Below, one piece after another: positions 54,927 through 63,958 of a stretch of DNA of 64,000 bases; positions within the stretch are counted from its first letter, which is position 1, and every line of letters begins with the position of its first letter. Below the pieces are notes generated by a model. The model did not search any database and was not told the DNA's origin. It worked only from the letters and a program-made list of their open reading frames with translations. The stretch spans positions 1-64,000 of the forward strand of contig CAJNDT010001232.1 in assembly GCA_905221615.1 (NCBI GenBank), in the 5' to 3' direction. The position numbers and the translations under genes are program-made. Source of the stretch: Symbiodinium sp. CCMP2592. Its lineage: Eukaryota; Sar; Dinophyceae; Suessiales; Symbiodiniaceae.

Positions 54927-56927
54927 ATGTGGCCGGATTATTTTGCCGCGCAGCCACCAGCAACACCATATGCACCAACAGCCCGACCGGTGCTTAATCA
55001 ATTTCACCAGAACACCTGGGTACCGCAGTCCCAAAGCTACCCAGCAATGATGCCAACCGGCATTGCTGCCATTCAGCAGCCCACACTGCCAACACAACCC
55101 ACTACGATTCCTCTTGAGCAAACACACGGCTTCCCCATGATGCCGTGTGGACACACCACTCCTATTCCACAGCATCCGACAATCTACGCACATCTCAGCA
55201 CACCACAACCCCAGATGCCACAACAACCTCCACCCCAGCAATTCATGTCACAACAACCCACACCGCTCATGAATCCTGCTCCTTTGCCTACCCATCCAAC
55301 AGCTTCTCCCATGAGCCCATCTACTTCGACACAGCATCAGGCCCAACCTACTACATTCAACTTTCCTTTTGCACCACCTACCCCACAACCTCAACTTGCA
55401 CCCTGCAACATCCCTCCCACACAACCCATTCAACAATCCCACATGCCGCCGCCAACAACAATTCTACAAGCTCCACAACCCCACCCCACCAGTGTTCCCA
55501 CTGCCGATGCTGCATACACTGCCCCGCAGACACCGGCAATGACACCCCAACAACAACAACCAACAAACACAGCCAATACCCCTTCTGTCAATACAGTACC
55601 ACCCGCACAACCACCCCCAGATACGGGATCGGCAGACACTGACCAGCTCGCAGCCCGTACTTCCCCCCATCATCCTCCGCTGCCACGCAGACGACGGCAT
55701 TCACCCACACGCAGCAGGACTCGCACCGCGAGCACTAGACGCCGTCGACACACGCGCAGCCGAGCACGACCTGCAAGCAGCGGCAGACAGCACCGCCGAC
55801 GCAGACACCATCGATCCCGCGACACTCGCAGAAGCCGTTCTCGCAGGGACACCAGGCGTGCTTCATCGACACCTCCTCGGACCTCGGTTGTGCTCCGCAG
55901 CTATTCTACAGTGCGTGATGATGATGCCAACAAGTGGCATTACAGAGCCACACAGCCACGTCAAAGGCCACCTACCCCACCCAAGGTCCCACAAAAAACA
56001 TTGGCTTCGCAGGTTCAGCGCATCGCCCTCCGCATCAAGGGCAGCCAAGCCGCACAACAGCAGCACCCCACAAGCCAGGGCACATCCTCGCGCCAACAGC
56101 TTCGGCACAATCCCCCCAGCTCTGTTCGGACACCTGCTCCGACTTTCGATGCATCCACAACTGCTGCCCCATCGGGTCAGCCAACCCTCGAACAACTGGG
56201 CAAACAGAGCAGACCACCACAGATTGATGTGGCGCCTTTCTCTGAGCTTTATGATCATGAAAAGCCGACCCCCCACGCTGTCGACTTGGAGGAAGCGCAC
56301 AAACTCGCCAAAACTTTGGGCGAGATAGCTGCTGACAGCGATTTCAGGCAGGAGACTTTAGCCGATTTCGCGCATGCCGTATTACAGTCGGGCACGCGCT
56401 CAGCGTGCAACGAATTGGGAGCAACGCTGACGCCAATATCGGACGGCGTGCATACTATGTTATTCATCCCGTGGGCTGGTGAGACTCGCAGAGCATTCGG
56501 CACTCGTGCCACTGACCCACCAGGGGAAACATACATCTACACCGCCGGACACGGCACGAGCATTGCAAGTGCCGCACGCATAATGCGTGAGGACTTGGTC
56601 CGCCCAAGTTCTATCAGCCATTGCTTCGACGACAAGTCCTATCCACCCATTCCCTCTTGCGTCATATACGGGAATGCAACCCCAGGAGATGTGTCGGAGA
56701 GCACGGTACATATAGTTACCGATCAATGTACGCGGCGGCCCAAGGGCCAACAGGGAGTGATCGTCATCGGGACAATACGGACCAAGTACCAGCATTACAA
56801 GATGACGTATCGGGACATGTACAGAGAAGCCTACATCGTGGGGCGAAAGGGTGTTGTACGGACCCCGGAGAAGTGGGGATTCCATTCCGGGCACTTCAGC
56901 ATCGTTGGATTCGGCCTCATTCAGTGA
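54927..56927 (+). CDS. Pro/Gln- and Arg/Ser-rich protein with ADP-ribosyltransferase-like HGT motif
   Basis: Start at ATG 54927; the frame runs back to 54888 but without another ATG, and CGTTGCAG lies just before this one. About 666 residues, intronless. Residues 1-240 are Pro/Gln/Thr-rich; 250-312 are an Arg/Ser tract ('RRRRHSPTRSRTRTAS'); about 470-666 look globular. 'YTAGHGTSIASAARIMRE' (His about 541) followed by 'RPSS' resembles the H-G-T/S...A...I...L...P-S segment that opens ADP-ribosyltransferase and RNA 2'-phosphotransferase folds. 'CVIYG' and the C-terminal 'HFSIVGFG' could be later strands. Known of the fold: it binds NAD. Function here is a guess. First gene of the co-directional array, 197 bp before the next. 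Confidence 0.7.
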   Translation: MWPDYFAAQPPATPYAPTARPVLNQFHQNTWVPQSQSYPAMMPTGIAAIQQPTLPTQPTTIPLEQTHGFPMMPCGHTTPIPQHPTIYAHLSTPQPQMPQQPPPQQFMSQQPTPLMNPAPLPTHPTASPMSPSTSTQHQAQPTTFNFPFAPPTPQPQLAPCNIPPTQPIQQSHMPPPTTILQAPQPHPTSVPTADAAYTAPQTPAMTPQQQQPTNTANTPSVNTVPPAQPPPDTGSADTDQLAARTSPHHPPLPRRRRHSPTRSRTRTASTRRRRHTRSRARPASSGRQHRRRRHHRSRDTRRSRSRRDTRRASSTPPRTSVVLRSYSTVRDDDANKWHYRATQPRQRPPTPPKVPQKTLASQVQRIALRIKGSQAAQQQHPTSQGTSSRQQLRHNPPSSVRTPAPTFDASTTAAPSGQPTLEQLGKQSRPPQIDVAPFSELYDHEKPTPHAVDLEEAHKLAKTLGEIAADSDFRQETLADFAHAVLQSGTRSACNELGATLTPISDGVHTMLFIPWAGETRRAFGTRATDPPGETYIYTAGHGTSIASAARIMREDLVRPSSISHCFDDKSYPPIPSCVIYGNATPGDVSESTVHIVTDQCTRRPKGQQGVIVIGTIRTKYQHYKMTYRDMYREAYIVGRKGVVRTPEKWGFHSGHFSIVGFGLIQ

Positions 56928-57124
56928 TGTTGATTTCTTCTTCTGTGTCTTCCTGTAACTCTCTAGTACTTTTCTTCCAGGCCTGAATCCCTGTACACAT
57001 AGTCGTTTGCAATCAGGCATTTGCTCCGACCTCGCTTTTGAGCCAAAGAAGACTCGATGCAGCTGCATGCTGGATGCCTCGCACAAGTTGATGTTGACGC
57101 TCAAGCCACCCAGGTTGATCATGC

Positions 57125-58945
57125 ATGTTTCATATGCAGCTTTTGCAGTCACAGGCAACTGTAGTGCCCCACTGTACAACCATGTACAAGCCGACACAGC
57201 CTCAGTGGCATACAACAATGCCAACAGGCATCATCGGTACAGCAATCAGTACCGTGCAAAGACAAACAACCTCGACCAGCAGTACCCCATTGCACCCGAT
57301 CCCCCCACCACCAGGGATACACAACATCCCACCACACACCTCATCACCAATCCCGACTACTTGGGGTCCAGCTCACATGTCCAGCCACAACAACACGTTC
57401 CCGCCTTTCCCTCCACCCCCTCCCCCACCTCAACAGTTTCCCGGACCAATTCCATCCACCACACTACCAACCCCCACACCTGCCACTCCCCAACACACAT
57501 TTGTGAGTCCATCTCCGATGACGACCCGAAACCCCAGCTTTTCGTCACATACATTACCTCAAGCCACCGTCGCAACCCAACAACAGCAACACCCCAATCC
57601 CACGCCTGCAAATCCCCAGATACCAAACGACTTTGTTCAAACACCGGAGCATTGGGACAACAGGCAGCTTTTTGGCCTCAACCTCCCCAAACACATTCAA
57701 TCTACACCACATTCAGTGCATAACCGCACAGCAGGCATGCCAATCGCAACAGCACCATTGGTCGCATTTTTGCGACACAATTGGTCTTCGTACTGGCTAC
57801 GGTACGCTGCACATGGCTTCGACATTCATCTCACATGCAGCAAACACGTCAGCGAAGCCGTTTTTACCACTGAACTTATGGGTCAACTCCGAGCAAGGAG
57901 AATTGATCTGGACCAAGCGGCCACTGCATTCTGCTGGCAAGAAAAGCTCACACTTGCAAAACGACCAGCAATGTCACACCTTATTAAGGAATTGGTGTTG
58001 TACCTGCAGGAGCTGCAGGACCAGTACAACGACGGCAACAAAAAGGACAAGCAAAACGTCAAAGCAGACACAGACAACACACAATCGCAACCCACCGAAT
58101 CTCCAACACCACCACAATCCAGCAAACCACAACCTCATCTCCCACTCCAACCTTCGCAGTCGACAGAGACCGACACTCTGGCGGCCCATCGTATCAGCGA
58201 CCTTGAAGCACGACTTTCAACAGCACTGGAGACAATTGAAACTCTCCGTGCGCCGGAAGCACACAATGTGGCTCCCAGCACACCAGCATCAAAGAAACCA
58301 AAACGATCCACCACGCCCAGCACTCCGATCAACACGCCCTCCCCACCCCCTCTCTCAGTTTCCACAATTGAGATCTCCCCCACCACAACCACCCGTGGAC
58401 AAAAACGAGCCACCATCGATGACCCTACACACACTGACACCAGGCCTACCACTGAGGACCTATCCCCATTCACCACAACTGCTGCAGAACAAGACAACAA
58501 CCCGGTACACGCTTCCCCGGCATCGTCATCCACCACAGGTATGCACTTCCCGGGACGCTCCACTCTGGGCGCCAAGCGACAGAAGCAGTCAACTCTTACA
58601 CCAACGAAGGCAGCACCCCTGGATCCCAAGATGGATCCCCAGCGTATCTTTCAGCAGCCCACAAAAGCCAGTGTTTGGTTTCAAGATCACTTCACTGGCG
58701 TTCACTCCGAATCCGGCATCACCAGATGGTTTGGTGCCATAAAAGGCATCAGCGACAAACAAAAAGCACAGGTAAAAAAGTACCTTGACATTGTTGCTTC
58801 GGAATTTCCTTCAGTCAGCAGCTCACAAGAGCAAACACTGCAGACCGCTGCAGTCGCCTGGGGTGTCCCACCCAAAGCCATCGACAAATTTGGCTCCCCA
58901 GCACTGATCAAACTCGTCGCCATCATCAGTCAGATGACAGAGTGA
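57125..58945 (+). CDS. Pro/Gln/Thr-rich protein upstream of and in frame with the reverse transcriptase
   Basis: About 606 residues; an in-frame TGA at 57116 limits the start to ATG 57125, 57134 or 57182. Residues 30-190 are Pro/Thr/Gln-rich; about 210-300 look folded ('PLVAFLRHNWSSYWLRYAAH', 'KLTLAKRPAMSHLIKELVLY'); 360-380 may be a coiled coil ('ISDLEARLSTALETIETL'); 390-510 are Thr/Pro-rich with 'KKPKR' and 'GQKR' basic patches; 515-606 form a conserved-looking end ('ASVWFQDHFTGVHSESGI', 'VAWGVPPKAIDKFGSPAL'). Its TGA at 58943-58945 is followed in the same frame by the reverse transcriptase, so it may be the N-terminal part of a readthrough polyprotein. Possibly an ORF1-type nucleic-acid-binding protein; no family recognised. 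Confidence 0.7.
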   Translation: MFHMQLLQSQATVVPHCTTMYKPTQPQWHTTMPTGIIGTAISTVQRQTTSTSSTPLHPIPPPPGIHNIPPHTSSPIPTTWGPAHMSSHNNTFPPFPPPPPPPQQFPGPIPSTTLPTPTPATPQHTFVSPSPMTTRNPSFSSHTLPQATVATQQQQHPNPTPANPQIPNDFVQTPEHWDNRQLFGLNLPKHIQSTPHSVHNRTAGMPIATAPLVAFLRHNWSSYWLRYAAHGFDIHLTCSKHVSEAVFTTELMGQLRARRIDLDQAATAFCWQEKLTLAKRPAMSHLIKELVLYLQELQDQYNDGNKKDKQNVKADTDNTQSQPTESPTPPQSSKPQPHLPLQPSQSTETDTLAAHRISDLEARLSTALETIETLRAPEAHNVAPSTPASKKPKRSTTPSTPINTPSPPPLSVSTIEISPTTTTRGQKRATIDDPTHTDTRPTTEDLSPFTTTAAEQDNNPVHASPASSSTTGMHFPGRSTLGAKRQKQSTLTPTKAAPLDPKMDPQRIFQQPTKASVWFQDHFTGVHSESGITRWFGAIKGISDKQKAQVKKYLDIVASEFPSVSSSQEQTLQTAAVAWGVPPKAIDKFGSPALIKLVAIISQMTE

Positions 58946-61723
58946 CTCCGACAGCACTTGCTTCAACACCGACAAACACTTGATCACACAACAATTTTCC
59001 GACAAAAACAATTCAAGAACATCACACGCATTCTGGATCAAGGCAGATCCATCTTACAATTCGTCGCACCTTTGGCAGAACCAGTATCCACACAATTCTA
59101 TCAAATCATACTCTGGCTTCAAGGCCTGCTTTTGTTACTTCGCACACAACATTTCTACCTCAAACATGAGGAAGGACATTTCTCCAACCTACAGAGACTC
59201 TTTGCACATTCAAACATTTCCTTTCCATCGTACACACTCTCTTTCTTTCGTCAGCCACAGGTGGTATACTGCAGAGTTACCACGCAACAACCTTTTCGTG
59301 GCTACGTTTACATCGGCAGTACAAGTCACTCTCTCACACAGCGAGAGGGTACACGTAATCGAAAATTCAAGCAACTTCAACAACACAAGATTGTACAAGC
59401 CGAACTTTCTTTACGATGGTGGCACAAACACAAATGCTACCACCAATACACACCAATTGTATTACAAGCCAACATACCCACCGAGCAATTAGAAGCCACA
59501 GAGAACACTCTCATACAACATCACCAATCCAAGCTCAACTTTCCCTACATCACATCACACATGAAAGGAGCCTTTTCCGGCTTCACAAAAGCAGCCAACA
59601 ACAAGCACAACGGCACAGCCACTTTATGGGCGAAGCAACGCCGAGGCAAACTACACCACTCCATTCGAAGCTTCACCAACTCCACCTTATTCAACACCAG
59701 AAAACAGGCCTGGACCACAGTCTCACATCTTACTTCCAACACCCGCACCAGATTCGACACAACAAAGCAACTCCTTCGCTCAGATACACCAGCAGCTACA
59801 GTTTACGCTTTACACAAACTCTCAAACAACTTACCACGACGCGACCGCAGACACGCTCAAAAAGCGCTCAACACCGTCTTCAAGAAACGCCGACTTAAAC
59901 CACCTCCTGTCACAAAACCCATTTACCTACAGCCACTCTTACACCCCACCTTCACCCAACAACTACGACAATTTTTGCGTTCTCGGTTAACAAGCAACAA
60001 ACAACACATTCCACCATTCCATCTCCCCAGCACAAAACCCGTCTTCAAGAAACACCCACCCATGCAACAACTTCTACACAATTGGCGCGACGCCCACACT
60101 ACATGGCAACCCGATTCACCACCACCCTGTACCTGCTCACCATTACACTCACAAGTTCCCCAGGAGCATATATTCCACAATCACATCGCTATCCAACTTG
60201 CAGAACTACAACCACAACATCAATTTTTGGCATACTCCGGCAAAAGCAATTGCCTTCAGAAGCCCACACAGTTGGCTTCACAATTATGCCGAGCCATACG
60301 CACATGGCATAGACACTATGGACTGCCTTACAACCACCAAACTACAAAGCAGTTTGTATCTGAACAAATACCACAACACAACGCACACTGCAACCAACAC
60401 AACATACTCCAGGTCAAGATGATCAAGCAAGTCCAACATAAAATACCTTCGGGCATCATCCACTGCGAAGATCACTTCCCGAACCGCCTCACGTGGTACT
60501 GCCCAGCACTATATCACACTGCCATACACAACACCTTTTTAGACAAGGAGATCTTTCGGATCTCGCAGCACCAACCTCTACAACACCACTTTGATGTCTA
60601 CACAGACATCCGCAGCCTTCTTCCAGCTTACATATGGGCTTTTCCACAATGGGGACGCATCCCACGCGCCTACATTTTACCGAAAAGAAAGAAGCAATTC
60701 ACAAAAGGCCGTCCCATAGTGGCGTTCATCGACACCATGGGCAGGAAATTGTGGGAAGCCTTAGCGGACGTACTGCAGCTGATGACCTTTCAAGCATGCC
60801 CAAACTCCTTTCACCAAGGAGATGGCATAACACAGCTCAAACAAACAGCACTCTTCCTGCATCAACGCAGGAAATTACACGATTCAACAGATTACATCCT
60901 TTACAACCAGGATTTGGCTGGCTTCTTCACATCGGTCGATCAGAGCCGGTTTCTTTCAGCATACAGCATTATGGTTCGATGGTACAGAGAAAAGAACCCC
61001 CTACACTCTTCCAAATTCTTCATTGACCACTCACAGAAAGACCCCACACATCGAGTCCATAGGGGCAAAAGCAGACAAAAGAAGCAAGAAGCCTCCTCAG
61101 GCAACAAACTATGCATTCAATTACAACATATACCACAACTTATCATTGCAGTGCTCCGACTCAACTACTTCACTGTCGGTACGTCACTTATTGAGCAATT
61201 TCGCGGTGCACCTATGGGCTCGCCCTGCAGCCCAGCCCTATGCAACATCGTTGTTGCGGTCGAGGAACAGTGTTGGCACCACACATACAAACAACTTTTC
61301 ACGAACCACAAGCATTTTCCAGATCACAACAAGCAGGATCAAGCTTTCTTTTTTGCTACCAGATACGTCGACAACCGCGTCCTTCTTTTACCTGCACAGC
61401 TGACCCGACTGCCTCCTTTTGCACAGCTCACTGATGCATCTTTTTACAAACCACCGGTTCAGCTTGGAACTGAACCGGCCAACATTTTCCTGGGCTTCGC
61501 AATAAGCCCTCAGCACAGCAGCCTGACGCATCAATGCACTTTGCACAAGGCGGACATTTTGCACCCACAGTCAGCCACCTCTGTTTCAACACTGCGCAGC
61601 AGTTTTCAGGCCCGCACACGCATGGTACGCAGAGTGACAACACCATGCAGCGAGGCCACATTAGCCATTCGAGCCATGCGCGATCTCTACATCGCTGCCG
61701 GCTATACTGATCAACAGCTGTAA
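58946..61723 (+). CDS. Penelope-like reverse transcriptase with N-terminal GIY-YIG-like endonuclease
   Basis: Open from the TGA at 58943; numbering from TTG 58958. There is no ATG before about residue 202, downstream of the endonuclease motifs, so translation probably depends on readthrough, a non-AUG start or a frame restored in other copies. Residues 100-195: 'VVYCRV' and 'GYVYIGSTSHSLTQREGTR' (GIY and YIG parts with Arg), then 'ATENTLIQHHQSKLNF' with candidate catalytic Glu about 182. 390-410: Cys/His cluster 'CTCSPLHSQVPQEHIFHNH'. 560-815: RT motifs 'KGRPIVAFIDTMGRKLWE', 'YNQDLAGFFTSVD' (motif A Asp 652), 'GAPMGSPCSPALCNIV' (motif B) and 'FATRYVDNRVLLL' (motif C). Endonuclease-before-RT order is that of the permuted Penelope-like clade described from green algae, protists and invertebrates. 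Motif C has Asn in place of the second Asp. Confidence 0.85.
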   Translation, partial: LRQHLLQHRQTLDHTTIFRQKQFKNITRILDQGRSILQFVAPLAEPVSTQFYQIILWLQGLLLLLRTQHFYLKHEEGHFSNLQRLFAHSNISFPSYTLSFFRQPQVVYCRVTTQQPFRGYVYIGSTSHSLTQREGTRNRKFKQLQQHKIVQAELSLRWWHKHKCYHQYTPIVLQANIPTEQLEATENTLIQHHQSKLNFPYITSHMKGAFSGFTKAANNKHNGTATLWAKQRRGKLHHSIRSFTNSTLFNTRKQAWTTVSHLTSNTRTRFDTTKQLLRSDTPAATVYALHKLSNNLPRRDRRHAQKALNTVFKKRRLKPPPVTKPIYLQPLLHPTFTQQLRQFLRSRLTSNKQHIPPFHLPSTKPVFKKHPPMQQLLHNWRDAHTTWQPDSPPPCTCSPLHSQVPQEHIFHNHIAIQLAELQPQHQFLAYSGKSNCLQKPTQLASQLCRAIRTWHRHYGLPYNHQTTKQFVSEQIPQHNAHCNQHNILQVKMIKQVQHKIPSGIIHCEDHFPNRLTWYCPALYHTAIHNTFLDKEIFRISQHQPLQHHFDVYTDIRSLLPAYIWAFPQWGRIPRAYILPKRKKQFTKGRPIVAFIDTMGRKLWEALADVLQLMTFQACPNSFHQGDGITQLKQTALFLHQRRKLHDSTDYILYNQDLAGFFTSVDQSRFLSAYSIMVRWYREKNPLHSSKFFIDHSQKDPTHRVHRGKSRQKKQEASSGNKLCIQLQHIPQLIIAVLRLNYFTVGTSLIEQFRGAPMGSPCSPALCNIVVAVEEQCWHHTYKQLFTNHKHFPDHNKQDQAFFFATRYVDNRVLLLPAQLTRLPPFAQLTDASFYKPPVQLGTEPANIFLGFAISPQHSSLTHQCTLHKADILHPQSATSVSTLRSSFQARTRMVRRVTTPCSEATLAIRAMRDLYIAAGYTDQQL

Positions 61724-61811
61724 GCAAAACACTGCGCCAGCTTGCCGTGCGTGGGTCCAGAGCCGTGCAATTTTGCAACATGAGAGCAGGCTTTTATTAA
61801 CACAGTGTTTC

Positions 61812-61824
61812 CCGCAGCCATTTT
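61812..61824 (+). promoter_or_regulatory. Shared motif CCGCAGCCATTTT, copy 1
   Basis: Preceded by GTGTTT, so TTTCCCGCAG is a good (trans-)splice acceptor, 44 nt before ATG 61862. The downstream half also resembles the first part of the dinoflagellate spliced leader (CCGTAGCCATTTTGGC). Confidence 0.5.
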
Positions 61825-61849
61825 CAGGGTTAACTGAGGCATCATCATG

Positions 61850-61863
61850 TATAAAAGTGCCAT
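61850..61863 (+). promoter_or_regulatory. TATAAAAGTGCCA motif, copy 1
   Basis: TATAAAAGTGCCA at 61850 and TATAAAAAGTGCCA at 62361 are near-identical and lie at or before small ORFs. TATA-like core element or chance; canonical TATA boxes are not typical of dinoflagellate genes. Confidence 0.35.
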
Positions 61864-62338
61864 GACTGGCAGATTGCAGCCGAGCCACAAAGCGCTGAGC
61901 GGCCGTCCTCGGCCATCCATCTCCAAGCACAGCCGACGCCGCAACGAGCAACCTGCGGTGGGCAGCCACAACCCACAGCCGGCGCTTTTGCGCTCTCAGT
62001 TTCTACGTGTTGCAGAAGACGAAGATTTCCAAGACTACCAAGAGCAACACCAAGATCCGGAAGAACAACAGGACGCAGCAGTGGCTGCACCGGCGACTCC
62101 GCCATTTCCACCTCCGCATCACCCTGAGCCGGATTCATCGGCTGAGATTATGGCAGCAATGACGCAGTTTCACAATTCGTTGCTTGAGTCGAATGCCAAA
62201 CTCGAGCGCCTGATACAACAGGCTACAACGGTGTTGACTACTCAGCACGAGGCTACCACGGCGATCCTCTCCTCGTGCAAACAGCAGCTCGACGTACTTG
62301 AAAGCCTCATCAGGCAAAACGCGCCTGATTGGTCGTGA
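61862..62338 (+). CDS. Small protein with Pro-rich middle and C-terminal coiled coil
   Basis: About 158 residues. ATG 61862 is preferred over 61847 because the latter overlaps the TATAAAA motif. N-terminus is basic ('SKHSRRRNE'), 60-90 is Glu/Gln/Pro-rich, and 95-155 is a likely coiled coil ('HNSLLESNAKLERLIQQA', 'ESLIRQNAP'). Follows the reverse transcriptase by 138 bp. Possibly an oligomerising accessory protein; no family recognised. Confidence 0.55.
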   Translation: MTGRLQPSHKALSGRPRPSISKHSRRRNEQPAVGSHNPQPALLRSQFLRVAEDEDFQDYQEQHQDPEEQQDAAVAAPATPPFPPPHHPEPDSSAEIMAAMTQFHNSLLESNAKLERLIQQATTVLTTQHEATTAILSSCKQQLDVLESLIRQNAPDWS

Positions 62339-62360
62339 ATATGCTGCTAAGGCAAGCCGG

Positions 62361-62374
62361 TATAAAAAGTGCCA
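62361..62374 (+). promoter_or_regulatory. TATAAAAAGTGCCA motif, copy 2
   Basis: Second copy of the motif at 61850, 113 bp before ATG 62487. Confidence 0.35.
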
Positions 62375-62486
62375 GGTAGTGCATAAGTCTCACTTTTCAA
62401 CACATGTTGCTTTCAGACAATACCATAACTCTGCCTTCTGAAGTTTTGCCTCACAGTGACACCTATTTGAATCCCGACATCGAGCC

Positions 62487-62747
62487 ATGAGCGACTCACC
62501 TCTTCCGCCAAACACAGCGACTACAGATTCGCCACCCGTCGATGAGGCACGACGTGAAGCTCTCTCCGCAGCCCTCATGGAGATTTTGACACAGCATCGG
62601 GACTATGAGTCCGAAACCGGAAGTGAACCTTCCACATTCAGTGACGAGGCTCTACGCGACCAATTAGCCGAGTTTATTCTGCAAACAACCCGGCAGATTA
62701 CAGAGCTAAAGCAACGAGTGGAAAGACTCGAAGCTTCGCAACAATAG
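62487..62747 (+). CDS. Small acidic protein with C-terminal coiled coil
   Basis: 86 residues from ATG 62487. Pro/Ser/Asp-rich start, then two helical segments ('REALSAALMEILTQH', 'TRQITELKQRVERLEAS') with heptad spacing. Upstream CTTTCAG at about 62416 could be its splice acceptor. No family recognised. Confidence 0.5.
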   Translation: MSDSPLPPNTATTDSPPVDEARREALSAALMEILTQHRDYESETGSEPSTFSDEALRDQLAEFILQTTRQITELKQRVERLEASQQ

Positions 62748-62882
62748 GTGATCAAACATGTTTTATACCACCATTGGGTGATTGCAGCAGACGGTGAAAA
62801 CAACAATCGTTGTTTTGCCAAATGAGACAGCCAGTGCACTCTCTTCACATGTGCTTGTATGCAGCGATTGATACACTCTTTC

Positions 62883-62894
62883 CCGCAGCATTTT
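62883..62894 (+). promoter_or_regulatory. Shared motif CCGCAGCATTTT, copy 2
   Basis: Preceded by CTCTTTC; AG ends 32 nt before ATG 62921. One base shorter than copy 1. Confidence 0.5.
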
Positions 62895-62920
62895 GCAAAA
62901 CAACCAGTTGTGTTAGCACC

Positions 62921-63151
62921 ATGGACCGACGCACCAGATCGCGATCTCCCACGGCATCACAATGGAGATGGCACTGGGCCACTAACGGCTCTTCATGGTG
63001 GCGTGAGTACTTCATCGCATCTGCAGAGTGGATACGAAAGCATTCGGAGCAACCTGATCAGCTTCCGACATCAACGACTCCTACCCAAAAGGAGCCAGCT
63101 TCCACTACAACTCCTACATCCAACAAGAGAAAGCGATCAAGAACTCCGTGA
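62921..63151 (+). CDS. Small basic, Trp-rich protein
   Basis: 76 residues from ATG 62921, chosen because it follows the shared motif; the frame is open further up but reads through that motif. 'MDRRTRSRSPTASQWRW' start, 'SSWWREYFIASAEWI' centre and a C-terminal nuclear-signal-like 'NKRKRSRTP'. No family recognised. Confidence 0.5.
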   Translation: MDRRTRSRSPTASQWRWHWATNGSSWWREYFIASAEWIRKHSEQPDQLPTSTTPTQKEPASTTTPTSNKRKRSRTP

Positions 63152-63381
63152 GCAGCATCGCTGAGTTGACAATTAGATGCACATTTGCTGCCCCCGGCAG
63201 CCAACAACCACACAGCAAAGCTGTGATGTGAACCCCATCATCCCTGATGAGGATCAACATTAAGAGCACCATGTTGAAAGGTCATGCCAGCCGGTGAGGT
63301 TGCCCAAGTGATGTATCTTTGTATATCTCTCTCTCTTTTCTGACGATCAGCGTATGCGCACGCCTTAATGCAGTTGTGACT

Positions 63382-63393
63382 CCGCAGCCATTT
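63382..63393 (+). promoter_or_regulatory. Shared motif CCGCAGCCATTT, copy 3
   Basis: Preceded by TTGTGACT; AG ends 49 nt before ATG 63437. Confidence 0.5.
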
Positions 63394-63436
63394 CTCTGAA
63401 CTACAGTTGTTGTAACATATTTAGGATCGCACACAG

Positions 63437-63958
63437 ATGGACGAAGACGACGACAGCAGCCTATGGGGATCCGAAGAGATTGATGCTTTTCTGAGGAAGG
63501 ATGACACCGCCACATCTTCCCATGCAGTCAGTCACACACACAAGCAAAAAACAAAGCACACAACGAAGACAAAAAAGAAGAAAGACAACAAAGACAAAAA
63601 GGACAAAACAGTCGTGAAAACAAAGAAAACACGCAACATCTCACCAGCATCCCAATCCACAACGCAACAACGCCAACATCCACATACTACAAGACGAAAG
63701 AGGACACGCTCTTCGCACTCAACATCATCAGCGTCACCTACGGCAACGTCACACATGGCTGAGGACGCACACCGATCTCCATCGCGAGATCCTTGGTCTT
63801 CTGACTCGATAGCACCTTACGATATTGTGCATCCTATTATTCAGCATAAGCGGTCCAAAACCGCTTGTGCAAAAATGCTGGTACGTGCAGGTTTCAGATG
63901 TAGATGCCATTTCAAGATCATGAGTGACTGTCCCAACAAACTCGCTGTTGGATCCTAA
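63437..63958 (+). CDS. Lys/Thr-rich protein with a short Cys-containing C-terminus
   Basis: 173 residues from ATG 63437. Acidic start ('MDEDDDSSLWGSEEIDAF'), a long Lys/Thr tract (35-70), Ser/Arg-rich middle, then a folded-looking end 'DIVHPIIQHKRSKTACAKML' 'VRAGFRCRCHFKIMSDCP' whose C-x-C...C could bind metal. Last ORF before the window end. No family recognised. Confidence 0.5.
   Translation: MDEDDDSSLWGSEEIDAFLRKDDTATSSHAVSHTHKQKTKHTTKTKKKKDNKDKKDKTVVKTKKTRNISPASQSTTQQRQHPHTTRRKRTRSSHSTSSASPTATSHMAEDAHRSPSRDPWSSDSIAPYDIVHPIIQHKRSKTACAKMLVRAGFRCRCHFKIMSDCPNKLAVGS

Noticed and set aside
54745..55050. 101-codon ORF before the HGT-motif protein
   Set aside because: Mostly overlaps the larger ORF in another frame; low support.
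61812..63393. Complete dinoflagellate spliced leader
   Set aside because: Only the first 12-13 bases resemble it and the GGCTCAAG part is absent, so no SL gene or intact relict is claimed.
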